DNA of 43,425 nt from contig CAYPRB010000011.1 of NCBI GenBank assembly GCA_964413055.1, forward strand, positions 1 to 43,425. The letters run 5' to 3'. The stretch is from UBA3102 sp964413055 (lineage in GTDB: Bacteria > Bacillota > Desulfotomaculia > Desulfotomaculales > Pelotomaculaceae). The notes beneath the pieces are model-generated. The model was given only the letters and a program-made list of their open reading frames with translations. It searched no databases and was not told the origin of the DNA. This document shows, piece by piece, positions 16,622-24,478 of this stretch (positions are counted from its first letter, which is position 1; each line of letters opens with the position of its first letter). Position numbers and translations under genes: made by a program.

Positions 16622-17797
16622 TTACTTCCTGCGTATTTGGGACCAAAAACTTCTGCCTACCCCGAATTCAAAACCGAAGATATCTGCCACCGTAGCGGCC
16701 ATATCAGCAAACGTCTCCCTGACACCCAAATTAATTCCCCCGTATACCGGCCGGCCGTAAACCAGCAGGGGTACATACTCTCTGGTATGATCCGTTCCCG
16801 GAGCAGTGGGGTCACAACCGTGGTCGGCAGTGAATATAATTATGTCGTCGTCCCGCATCAGATTAAAAATCTCCGGCAACCTTCCGTCCAGTTTCTCCAA
16901 GGCTCGCGCATAACCCCGAACATCATTGCGGTGCCCGTAGAGCATATCAAAATCGACCAAGTTAATAAAAATAAGTCCGTTCCGTTCGGAATTTAATATT
17001 TTTAATAATTGATCAACACCGTCCATATTTCCTTTGGTGTGAATACTGTTGGATATACCTTTTCCGTCAAAAATATCTTTAATTTTGCCCACCGCGGTTA
17101 CGTTAATACTATTTTCCTTGAGTAGATCCAGAACGGTTTTTCCGGGCGGGGTTAATGAGAAATCATGCCGGCGCTCCGTCCTGCGAAAGCTCCCCGGCAG
17201 TCCCTCAAAAGGCCTGGCGATCACCCGGCCCACCGCGTGTTCTCCAACCAGTATCTCTCTTGCGATACGACAAATAGCATAGAGTTCTGCCACCGGAATT
17301 ATTTTTTCATGAGCAGCTATCTGAAACACACTGTCAGCAGAAGTATAAACAATGGGAAAACCCGTTTCTATATGTCTTGGACCCAGTTCTTCGATAATGG
17401 CAGTACCTGAGGCCGCCTTATTACCCAAAACCTTTCTTCCGGTTTGCTTCTCGAAGGTACTGATCACTTCAGGGGGAAAGCCGTCCGGGTAAACCGGAAA
17501 AGAACGGTTAAGGATTAATCCGGCCAGTTCCCAGTGTCCGGTAGTAGTGTCTTTCCCCGAAGATTTCTCAGCCATTTTGCCAAAGGAAGCCAGCGGGTTT
17601 CCAACCGCTGGTACTCCCTCTACTGCTATGATATTTCCCAGACCCAGACGGTACAGGTGCGGTAAATTAAGACCGGATACCGCCCGTGCCGTATTACCCA
17701 GAGTATTGCAGCCCTTGTCGCCATACTTTGCCGCATCAGGCAAGGCACCTACTCCCACACTGTCAAGCACCAAGATAACTACCCGCTTCACTTTCAT
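16622..17797 (-). CDS. deoB: Phosphopentomutase
   Basis: This 391-residue metalloenzyme of the alkaline-phosphatase superfamily converts (deoxy)ribose-1-phosphate to the 5-phosphate. Metal-binding blocks are visible: LVLDSVGVGALPDA near the start, GKDTTTGHWELAG (about 80-92, with the phosphorylated Thr), NLVDFDMLYGHRND and FTADHGCDPTAPGTDHTREYVP near the C-terminus. The start has ATGGAGGAC upstream of the ATG. It lies between xerD and pdp, the same order (spoIIM-xerD-deoB-pdp-dacF-spoIIA) that I associate with Bacillus and Clostridia. Confidence 0.96.
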   Translation of the reverse strand: MKVKRVVILVLDSVGVGALPDAAKYGDKGCNTLGNTARAVSGLNLPHLYRLGLGNIIAVEGVPAVGNPLASFGKMAEKSSGKDTTTGHWELAGLILNRSFPVYPDGFPPEVISTFEKQTGRKVLGNKAASGTAIIEELGPRHIETGFPIVYTSADSVFQIAAHEKIIPVAELYAICRIAREILVGEHAVGRVIARPFEGLPGSFRRTERRHDFSLTPPGKTVLDLLKENSINVTAVGKIKDIFDGKGISNSIHTKGNMDGVDQLLKILNSERNGLIFINLVDFDMLYGHRNDVRGYARALEKLDGRLPEIFNLMRDDDIIIFTADHGCDPTAPGTDHTREYVPLLVYGRPVYGGINLGVRETFADMAATVADIFGFEFGVGRSFWSQIRRK

Positions 17798-17820
17798 GGT
17801 ATGTCCTCCATGGTCATAGT

Positions 17821-18708
17821 TCAGGCTCTCGGATGACTGCGATCATAGATTTCCTTCAGTCTTTTCCGGGTCAGATGGGTATAAATTTGAGTTGTACTGA
17901 TATCAGTATGCCCCAACATCTCCTGTACCGAACGCAAGTCTGCCCCGTTCTCAAGTAAGTGCGTGGCAAAGGAATGCCTTAAGGTGTGAGGAGTGATCCT
18001 GGTTTGTATTTTTGCCTTCCGGGCATATTTTTTTATTATTTTCCAAAAACCTTGCCTGGTAAGTCTACGACCGTGCTGATTTACAAAAAAAGCTGCGCTG
18101 CTACCCGGTTTTACTAGTTTACTTCTTCCCCGGGCAAGATATTCTTTAAGATAACGCACGGCTACGTCGCCCACAGGGACGATGCGCTCTTTGGCTCCCT
18201 TACCGAAACAGCGGATAAAACCGTTATCAATATTAACGTTTCTTAAGTCCAGCGAGATTAACTCAGACACTCTCACCCCGGTGGCATATAAAAGTTCCAG
18301 CATCGCCTTGTCACGTAGTCCGGCCGGTTCACCCGACAGAGGCTGTCCCAGTAAAAGTTCCACTTCGCCGGTTGTAAGCACCCTAGGCAGTTTTTGAACC
18401 GGCTTTGGTGACTCAAGGTCGGTGGCCGGATCACTTTGCAAAACACCTTCTCTAACCATAAACCGGTAAAAAGACCTGATTGAAGCCAGATGACGGGCGA
18501 TGGTAGTCGGTGCACGCCTGTCACTTTGAAGCTGATATAGATAAGACATGATCGCATCCCTACCGGTCTGCTCCGGATAGGCAAACTTTTTTTGGCGGCA
18601 GAATAAAATATATCCGGCCAGGTCTCTTTGGTAAGATGTAAGAGTATTCTCGGCAAGTCCGCGTTCCACCGCCAGGTGATAAATGAATTCATTGAGCATT
18701 GCTTCCAT
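17821..18708 (-). CDS. xerD: Site-specific tyrosine recombinase XerD
   Basis: This 295-residue recombinase resolves chromosome dimers at dif together with an XerC/CodV partner. The N-terminal SAM-like domain covers about 1-90. Catalytic residues are R in YATGVRVSEL, HTLRH in the TPHTLRHSFATHLL block, H in LGHTDISTTQ and nucleophile Y in IYTHLT. The frame opens at 18768, but GAGGAG is well placed for ATG 18708, giving the standard family length. It is a host chromosomal gene, unrelated to the tnpA recombinase at 816. Confidence 0.93.
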   Translation of the reverse strand: MEAMLNEFIYHLAVERGLAENTLTSYQRDLAGYILFCRQKKFAYPEQTGRDAIMSYLYQLQSDRRAPTTIARHLASIRSFYRFMVREGVLQSDPATDLESPKPVQKLPRVLTTGEVELLLGQPLSGEPAGLRDKAMLELLYATGVRVSELISLDLRNVNIDNGFIRCFGKGAKERIVPVGDVAVRYLKEYLARGRSKLVKPGSSAAFFVNQHGRRLTRQGFWKIIKKYARKAKIQTRITPHTLRHSFATHLLENGADLRSVQEMLGHTDISTTQIYTHLTRKRLKEIYDRSHPRA

Positions 18709-18775
18709 ACCTCTCTCCTCGCAATTAAGAAAGAGCCCTGATAGCTCTATTTCCACATTACTCCACATAATCCCT

Positions 18776-19408
18776 TTAATTTAACACCCATCCGGCGGCA
18801 AGTTTAATCAAAACCGGTGTCAAATAGACCTCTATCAGTCCCGCTCCTGCCGCACAAGCTGTTACCATAAGCATTAATGCACTGTAGGCAAAAAAAACCG
18901 GCCCGATTAAAAGTTTGGAATTAAAAAAACGCCGGGTAAGAAGTATGGTAAATGAAAGTGAAATCACCCCACCCAGCAAAAGCGCCGGAATAAAAAGCAC
19001 ATTTTGCGGTAGTACGGCAGCGCAGGCCAAAACCACCCCTTGAATATTTTTTTTCAGAATTAAAAATCCCACTGAAAACCCTAGAACAAATCCGCGCGCA
19101 AAAATAATCCCCAGTACTACCGGAATGCCGATCACAGTTAAGCCCAGAATATAAAAAGCCAAAATAATAATAATATCGTTAAAAAGCACTTCGCTTAAAG
19201 CTTTTTCCGTATTCACTTCGATCATACCGGCCTGGTTAAGAAAGCTGTCGAGATACCGGACTAGTTCTTGTGCCTTCTCAGCCTGCAGATTTTGTACCCC
19301 GAAATAACCGGCGGTCATACCGAGAATAAACACGGCTAGAACCACCATATAAGCAGGCCAGCTTTGCCGCAGGGAACCAGCCCATAATCCCACCAACCAC
19401 TTACCCAA
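18776..19408 (-). CDS. spoIIM: Stage II sporulation protein M
   Basis: This 210-residue polytopic membrane protein belongs to the SpoIID-SpoIIM-SpoIIP engulfment machine, where it recruits SpoIIP to the septum. Hydrophobic segments lie at about 20-36, 75-97, 100-120, 123-145, 160-182 and 186-206; the FNDIIIILAFYILGLTVIG segment is typical of the family. The TTG start is supported by GGAGGG eight bases upstream. It is divergent from the MciZ-like gene at 19557, and both are expected to be mother-cell genes. Confidence 0.92.
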   Translation of the reverse strand: MGKWLVGLWAGSLRQSWPAYMVVLAVFILGMTAGYFGVQNLQAEKAQELVRYLDSFLNQAGMIEVNTEKALSEVLFNDIIIILAFYILGLTVIGIPVVLGIIFARGFVLGFSVGFLILKKNIQGVVLACAAVLPQNVLFIPALLLGGVISLSFTILLTRRFFNSKLLIGPVFFAYSALMLMVTACAAGAGLIEVYLTPVLIKLAAGWVLN

Positions 19409-19556
19409 TTTGTTTTCCCTCCTCTCTGTTTGCGTACCTGTCCATTGCTATTTTTATGGGCAGATTATTTCTTTTATGACACCGTAATCCCGGGCATAAT
19501 TTACCTTCCGGATTAATATACTAATCCCAACCGACCAGGAAAGAAGGGAAATTATT

Positions 19557-19685
19557 ATGAAAATATACGTTCAGGAGGAAGGAATTTTTATCAGTGGAAA
19601 AATGAAAGAAATCCGGTATTTGCTGTCATCATACGCACGCAAATACCGGACGCTTAAAGAACTTATCACTGTAAATTTAAATTAA
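19557..19685 (+). CDS. mciZ: MciZ-like inhibitor of FtsZ (42 residues)
   Basis: The ATG at 19557 has GAAGGGAA upstream and encodes 42 residues. Compared without gaps to B. subtilis MciZ as I remember it, identical positions are M1, K2, G9, G14, K15, E18, I19, R20, L23, Y26, R28, K34 and I37, with conservative changes between. MciZ is made in the mother cell under sigma-E and caps FtsZ filaments, blocking further Z-rings after the polar septum forms. The gene diverges from spoIIM and overlaps the stop of the M20 peptidase gene by 4 bases on the opposite strand. A CATAATTT at about 19496 resembles a sigma-E -10, but no good -35 was seen. Confidence 0.8.
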   Translation: MKIYVQEEGIFISGKMKEIRYLLSSYARKYRTLKELITVNLN

Positions 19686-20806
19686 AAATCAAAACCCTGA
19701 GCGGTTTTTATAATCTCCACCAAATAACGGGCATTGTCAACCAAGTGGGCAACACTAATATATTCTTCGGTAGTGTGCACCTTCTGCATACCGATTCCCA
19801 AAACTACCGTGGCAATACCCCGGTGATTAAAAATATTGGCGTCGCTGCCGCCTCCCGTTTTTTCCAGTCTGGGATTAAACCCCAGGTTTTCGGCGGCTTT
19901 AAAGGCAATTCTTACCGGGAGCGCATCCTTATCCAGGTTGAACTCCGGGTAAACTGTTTCCACTCCAATATCAGCCCGGGCACCAAACTTTGAAGCCGCT
20001 TCCCTGACAGCCCGGCACATATGTGCTGTCTGTACTTTGAGTTTCCTGCCGTCCAGACTTCTGGACTCCCCTTGAATATTTACGCTGTCAGGAACTATAT
20101 TGATTGCTTTACCTCCGGAAACGATACCAATGTTAGCAGTAGTTTCGTGGTCAATCCGGCCCAATTTCATTTTGGCTATGGCGTGAGAAGCCACCTGAAC
20201 GGCATTCACCCCGTCTTCCGGGCTAATTCCTGAATGGGCGGCTCTCCCGGTAATGGTAGCCCCAATCCGGTTCTGAGATGCCGCTCTGGTAATGATAGTT
20301 CCCGGCGGACCGTCACTGTCAAGGACAAAACCGTTTTCAGCGTTAATTAAATCAAAATTGAGGTTCTTAGCGCCAAAAAGTCCTCCCTCTTCCCAAATGG
20401 TCAAAACCACTTCCAGGCCGCCGTGTTCTATATGCTGCCCGCGCACTATCCTTAACGCTTCCAGAATAGCTGCTATTGCCGCCTTATCATCAGCACCAAG
20501 CACCGTATCACCGGATGACTTGATCACCCCGTTTTCCAACAATGGCTTAACTCCCCGTCCCGGCTCAACAGTATCCATGTGTGCACATAACAACAACAAC
20601 GGTCCCTTGCCGTTTGCCGGCAATTTAGCAATAACATTACCCGTATCAGAACCAACCTCCCGGCCGGCATTATCTTCCCGCACCTCCAGACCCAGTAAGG
20701 AAAGCTTGTTTTTTAACCGGTCGGCCACCTCTCGTTCTTTACCGGATACACTATCTATCCGGACCAGTTCCAAAAAATCCTCGACTACCCGGCCGGGATC
20801 AACCAT
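19682..20806 (-). CDS. M20-family peptidase, PepT-like
   Basis: This 374-residue zinc metallopeptidase resembles the PepT-like (YqjE-type) branch of M20. Metal-ligand motifs are LLCAHMDTVEPG, VLGADDKAAIAA, WEEGGLFGAKN and the C-terminal GGGSDANIFNHRG with a late HTTEEY. A dimerisation domain lies at about 180-285. The frame opens at 20824; ATG 20806 has AAGGTGGTG upstream and gives the MVDPGRVVEDFLELVRIDSVSG start. Members remove N-terminal residues from small peptides. It is separated from the oxidoreductase operon by 38 bases and might be co-transcribed. Confidence 0.9.
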   Translation of the reverse strand: MVDPGRVVEDFLELVRIDSVSGKEREVADRLKNKLSLLGLEVREDNAGREVGSDTGNVIAKLPANGKGPLLLLCAHMDTVEPGRGVKPLLENGVIKSSGDTVLGADDKAAIAAILEALRIVRGQHIEHGGLEVVLTIWEEGGLFGAKNLNFDLINAENGFVLDSDGPPGTIITRAASQNRIGATITGRAAHSGISPEDGVNAVQVASHAIAKMKLGRIDHETTANIGIVSGGKAINIVPDSVNIQGESRSLDGRKLKVQTAHMCRAVREAASKFGARADIGVETVYPEFNLDKDALPVRIAFKAAENLGFNPRLEKTGGGSDANIFNHRGIATVVLGIGMQKVHTTEEYISVAHLVDNARYLVEIIKTAQGFDF

Positions 20807-20844
20807 ACTGCACCACCTTATCATAAAAATATTCTTTGATAAGT

Positions 20845-21405
20845 TTATTCTTTCACTGTTGTTTTATACTCCTGCGCCAGTTCTACGCCTCTCTTCAAAG
20901 CCCTGACATTTACCGGAATCATTTTATGATGCCGTTCCGGCAAAACGATTCTCAATGCATTCTCTACTGCTTTAATGGACACGATACCAGTCAACTCCAA
21001 AAGGGCTCCAAGAATAATATTGTTGGCAACTCTGTTGTCCCCCAAATTCTCCGCCTCGATATTGGCATATACCGGTACCGTCCGGACATCTTTCCTTTTC
21101 ACGGGAACATCCACCAAGGAACGGTTGATAACCACCAAACCACCTGAAACCACTGTATTTTCATATTTCTCCAGGGACGAATTATTCATTGCCACCAATA
21201 CGGTCGGTTCGGTTACTATGGGACAGCTAATTTGACGGTCCGAAATCGACACTCCGCAGTTCGCCATCCCACCCCGTTTTTGCACCCCGTAAAAGGGCAC
21301 GTAGGAAACAAATTTTCCTTCCGCCAAACCCGCATGCGCCAAAAGTTGACCGGTGGAAAGCGCACCCTGGCCGCCGAATCCGGCAATGTAGAACTCTTCT
21401 AACAT
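20845..21405 (-). CDS. 2-oxoacid:ferredoxin oxidoreductase gamma subunit
   Basis: This 186-residue subunit starts with EFYIAGFGGQGALSTGQLLAHAG, the hallmark of gamma subunits of 2-oxoacid:acceptor oxidoreductases, and continues with VPFYGVQKRGGMANCGVSIS. With alpha, beta and the ferredoxin subunit it oxidatively decarboxylates a 2-oxoacid to the acyl-CoA while reducing ferredoxin. The ATG overlaps the beta-subunit stop by one base (TAATG), with GGGGGTGG upstream. The subunit order fits KorDABC/VorDABC; the substrate (2-oxoglutarate or branched-chain 2-oxoacids) cannot be decided from sequence alone. Confidence 0.92.
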   Translation of the reverse strand: MLEEFYIAGFGGQGALSTGQLLAHAGLAEGKFVSYVPFYGVQKRGGMANCGVSISDRQISCPIVTEPTVLVAMNNSSLEKYENTVVSGGLVVINRSLVDVPVKRKDVRTVPVYANIEAENLGDNRVANNIILGALLELTGIVSIKAVENALRIVLPERHHKMIPVNVRALKRGVELAQEYKTTVKE

Positions 21406-22151
21406 TAAACCACCCCCGCAGGCGACTTGTATTCACCAAGGGGATAATAAGGAATCATCTTTTCCTCCAGCCATTGTACCGCTTCAACCGGTGACAGGCC
21501 CCAGTTTGTGGGACATGTAGACAGCACTTCCACCAGTGAGAAACCCAACCCCTTGATCTGAATTTCAAAAGCTTTTTTAATAGTTTTTTTAGCTTTAAGG
21601 ATCGATTTGGGATTATGCACCGCCACCCTTGCCGCATAAGCCGTTCCTTCCAAAGATGTCAGCATTTCACATACCCTTAACGGAAGACCGTTGATTGTCT
21701 CGTCCCTACCGTAAGGAGTGGTTTTTGTTTTTTGCCCCAGCAGGGTGGTCGGGGCCATCTGCCCGCCGGTCATACCATAAACAGCGTTATTAATATAAAT
21801 AACCGTGACTTTTTCGCCCCTGGCCGCCGTATGCACAAATTCACCCGTGCCAATTGCGGCCAGGTCACCGTCCCCCTGGTAAGTAAAAACCACGCGCCCG
21901 GGTAAAACCCTCTTGATTCCCGTAGCTACAGCCGGTGCTCTACCATGAGAAGCCTGGAACATATCTATATCAAAATAATCCATGGTGAAAACGGAACACC
22001 CCACCGACCCGACCCCTATTACCGTATCCTGAATCCCTAACTCATCGATTACCTCTGTAACCAGCCGGTGGGTAATACCGTGAGTGCAGCCGGGACAGTA
22101 ATGAAAGGGCATATCCTTTAAAGATTTTGGTCTGGAAAACACTTTTATCAC
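21405..22151 (-). CDS. 2-oxoacid:ferredoxin oxidoreductase beta subunit
   Basis: This 248-residue thiamine-diphosphate-binding subunit has the CPGC motif near residue 18, then GVGSVGCSVF, HGRAPAVATGIKRV and the TPP/Mg motif GDGDLAAIG...YINN. The open frame extends to 22319, inside the alpha gene. I start at GTG 22151, which overlaps the alpha stop (GTGA), so translation is coupled and the N-terminus (MIKVFSRPKSLKDMPFHYCPGC-like) matches the family. It ends one base into the gamma subunit gene. Confidence 0.92.
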   Translation of the reverse strand: MIKVFSRPKSLKDMPFHYCPGCTHGITHRLVTEVIDELGIQDTVIGVGSVGCSVFTMDYFDIDMFQASHGRAPAVATGIKRVLPGRVVFTYQGDGDLAAIGTGEFVHTAARGEKVTVIYINNAVYGMTGGQMAPTTLLGQKTKTTPYGRDETINGLPLRVCEMLTSLEGTAYAARVAVHNPKSILKAKKTIKKAFEIQIKGLGFSLVEVLSTCPTNWGLSPVEAVQWLEEKMIPYYPLGEYKSPAGVV

Positions 22152-23215
22152 CTGACCGCACCCCCGTAATACAATCTCTTTACTTCTTCCAGAACATCCC
22201 CGGCAGCGGGCACCATGCCCCCCAGCCGGCCATAATGATGGACAGGCGCTTTGCCGTTTACCGCCAGCCTTACATCTTCCACCATTTGGCCAGCATTCAT
22301 TTCCACAGTTAAAAAACATTTTGCCTGAACAGCTGCTTTTTCAAAACCTCCGGAAGGGAAGGGCCAAAGAGTTACCGGTCTGATTAATCCTGCCGGAATA
22401 CCTTGTGCGCGGGCTTTTTCTACTACCGCCCGGCAAATTCTTGATGCCGTACCAAAGGCAACCAGAATTAATTCTGCCCCTTCCAGCGAATACCCTTCAT
22501 AAACCGGTTCATTTTGCTCTATTTCGAAATATTTTTTCTGCAGCCTGATATTAACCTTTTCCATTTCCTCGGGGATTACGAAACAAGAATTAATTACGTT
22601 CTTACCTTCGTGATCAATCTTACCGGAAGCGGCCCACGGTTTTTGCGGTATTTCAACTTCAAATTCTTCTTCTAGATCAACCGGCTCCATCATCTGCCCC
22701 ATAATACCGTCTGTCAATAAGATTACCGGATTCCGATATTTATCCGCCAGCTCGAAAGCTTTTTTCATCATATTAAAAAGCTCCTGCACTGAATTCGGCG
22801 CCAAGGCAATTAAACGGTAGTCGCCGTGCCCGCCGCCTTTTGTTGCCTGAAAATAATCAGACTGGGACGGCGCGATATTTCCTAATCCGGGACCGCCGCG
22901 CATCATATTAACAATGACACTGGGAAGTTCGGCACCTGCCAGGTACGACAAACCTTCCTGCATCAAACTGATTCCCGGCCCGGAGGAGGAAGTCATTACC
23001 CTGGCTCCGACCCCCGCGGCTCCGTAGACCATGTTTATTGAAGCCACCTCACTCTCAGCCTGTAAATACAGGCCCCCTACCTCCGGCAATCTTTTAGCCA
23101 GATAATGAGTAAGTTCACTCTGAGGAGTAATCGGATATCCGAAAAAATAACGGCATCCGGCACGAACCGCACCTTCACCGATGGCTTCATTTCCTTTCAT
23201 CAATATCCTGCTCAA
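22148..23215 (-). CDS. 2-oxoacid:ferredoxin oxidoreductase alpha subunit (VorB/KorA-like)
   Basis: This 355-residue subunit has the pyrimidine-binding domain (GNEAIGEGAVRAGCRYFFGYPITPQSE-type block at 8-34), TSSSGPGISLMQEG (about 76-89) and the Rossmann-like C-terminal domain found in alpha chains. MMRGGPGLGNIAPSQSDYFQATKGGG-like text is typical of VorB-annotated proteins. The TTG start overlaps the ferredoxin-subunit stop by 4 bases (TTGA). ATG 23200 is an alternative, but the longer N-terminus aligns better. The exact 2-oxoacid is uncertain. Confidence 0.92.
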   Translation of the reverse strand: MSRILMKGNEAIGEGAVRAGCRYFFGYPITPQSELTHYLAKRLPEVGGLYLQAESEVASINMVYGAAGVGARVMTSSSGPGISLMQEGLSYLAGAELPSVIVNMMRGGPGLGNIAPSQSDYFQATKGGGHGDYRLIALAPNSVQELFNMMKKAFELADKYRNPVILLTDGIMGQMMEPVDLEEEFEVEIPQKPWAASGKIDHEGKNVINSCFVIPEEMEKVNIRLQKKYFEIEQNEPVYEGYSLEGAELILVAFGTASRICRAVVEKARAQGIPAGLIRPVTLWPFPSGGFEKAAVQAKCFLTVEMNAGQMVEDVRLAVNGKAPVHHYGRLGGMVPAAGDVLEEVKRLYYGGAVR

Positions 23216-23430
23216 ACCACCTTCTCCTCTCTTTCCACTTCAATAACCAGATCGGGACATACTATGGCACATAAAGTGCATCCCGTACACTTTTCTTTTG
23301 CTTTTATTATTGCGGGATGATAACCCATTTCATTGATCTCATCCGACATTACGATGATACCCCGAGGGCAAACCGCACTGCACAACCGGCAACCCTTACA
23401 GCGGTCCTGCCTGAAAGTAATCCTGGCCAA
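23212..23430 (-). CDS. Ferredoxin (delta) subunit of 2-oxoacid oxidoreductase, 2x[4Fe-4S]
   Basis: The 72-residue protein has two clusters, CKGCRLCSAVCP (about 11-22) and CTGCTLCAIVCP (about 48-59), each a C-x2-C-x2-C-x3-C-P [4Fe-4S] motif. It passes electrons from the thiamine site to free ferredoxin. It is the first gene of the four-gene operon. The TTG start has GGAGG about ten bases upstream. It overlaps the alpha subunit start by 4 bases. Confidence 0.93.
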   Translation of the reverse strand: MARITFRQDRCKGCRLCSAVCPRGIIVMSDEINEMGYHPAIIKAKEKCTGCTLCAIVCPDLVIEVEREEKVV

Positions 23431-23507
23431 ATACTATTTCCCTCCTATGTTGCAAATCACTAACCACTGCTTAATCTTCGACGTTATTTTTAAAAATTCC
23501 TTTTTAA

Positions 23508-23550
23508 AATATTAACCCCCCACCGAATAACCCGGTAGGGGGTTAATATT
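23508..23550 (-). terminator. Terminator after spo0A
   Basis: AATATTAACCCCC (23508-23520) pairs with GGGGGTTAATATT (23538-23550), with additional inner CACCG/CGGT pairing. In the minus-strand RNA the right arm of the stem ends in UUAAUAUUUU, giving a U-rich tail. The hairpin lies directly after the spo0A stop and before the oxidoreductase operon. It can also form on the plus strand. Confidence 0.75.
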
Positions 23551-23551
23551 T

Positions 23552-24325
23552 TTAACTTACCTTTGTTTCTATCCTTAATTTATCGGCCACCATAGCAATA
23601 AACTCGCTGTTGGTGGGTTTCCCGCGCTCCAAATTAATGGTGTAACCGAAAAATTTAGTCATCATATCGACATTACCCCGGTCCCAGGCAAGCTCAATAG
23701 CGTGCCTTATGGCCCGTTCCACCCTGCTCGGTGTCGTGCGGAATTTTTGTGCAATCATGGGATAAAGTTCCTTGGTTACCGCTCCCAACAGATTAACATC
23801 ATTGATAACCATTAAAATAGCATCTCTCAAGTAATGATAGCCTTTAATATGTGCCGGGACACCCATCTCGTGAATAATATTGGTTACGGCCACATCTAAA
23901 TTTTTCGGTTTTGTGTGGTTAATGTATTCAGCAGATACATTAACCCCTTCTGCAAGCTGGCGGATCCGGTTGGCTAGAATATTAAAATCAAAGGGTTTTA
24001 ATATATAATAATGCGCCCCCAGTTCGACGGCTCTTTGGGTCACACTTTCCTGACCGAAAGCTGTCAGCATAATCACCTTGGGTTTATTGCCTTGACTAGA
24101 GGTTAAAAGTTTTTCCAACACCCCGATACCGTCAAGGTGGGGCATGATAATATCTAAAACCACAACATCGGGGTTACCTTCTTTGATCAGCTCGAGTGCT
24201 TCCAGCCCGTTATAGGCTATACCGATAAGATTAAAATCTTCTTGTTGGTTAATAAATTCTTTCAATAATTCACAAAAATCCCTGTTGTCATCTGCTATTA
24301 AAAGCCTAATAGCTTTCCCTGACAT
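23552..24325 (-). CDS. spo0A: Sporulation master regulator Spo0A
   Basis: The 257-residue response regulator has a receiver domain with acidic D12-D13, phospho-acceptor D58 (VVVLDIIMP) and K in YYILKPFD. The C-terminal Spo0A domain (about 148-255) contains the recognition helix SRVERAIRHAIELAW and the conserved GYTINLERGKPTNSEFIA. Phosphorylated Spo0A binds 0A boxes and commits the cell to sporulation. It follows spoIVB, the universal order in endospore formers. A possible 0A box (24390-24396) lies in its leader, so it may regulate itself. Confidence 0.97.
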   Translation of the reverse strand: MSGKAIRLLIADDNRDFCELLKEFINQQEDFNLIGIAYNGLEALELIKEGNPDVVVLDIIMPHLDGIGVLEKLLTSSQGNKPKVIMLTAFGQESVTQRAVELGAHYYILKPFDFNILANRIRQLAEGVNVSAEYINHTKPKNLDVAVTNIIHEMGVPAHIKGYHYLRDAILMVINDVNLLGAVTKELYPMIAQKFRTTPSRVERAIRHAIELAWDRGNVDMMTKFFGYTINLERGKPTNSEFIAMVADKLRIETKVS

Positions 24326-24389
24326 AAAAGATCCCGCCTCCTATTTTTTTATATTTTCTAATTTTTTCTAATTTCTACTTAAAAACCAT

Positions 24390-24396
24390 TTCGACG
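24390..24396 (-). promoter_or_regulatory. Possible 0A box in the spo0A leader
   Basis: The minus strand reads CGTCGAA here, a 6-of-7 match to the 0A box TGTCGAA, about 65 bases upstream of the spo0A start. The surrounding leader (24326-24478) is very AT-rich. B. subtilis spo0A is autoregulated through 0A boxes. One short near-match can occur by chance. Confidence 0.35.
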
Positions 24397-24478
24397 AATA
24401 AAAAAAAAGTCCTTCCAAATATCAATTAAAAATTTAAAAAATGGTAAAAATTAAATAAGTTTACAGATATTGTTTATA

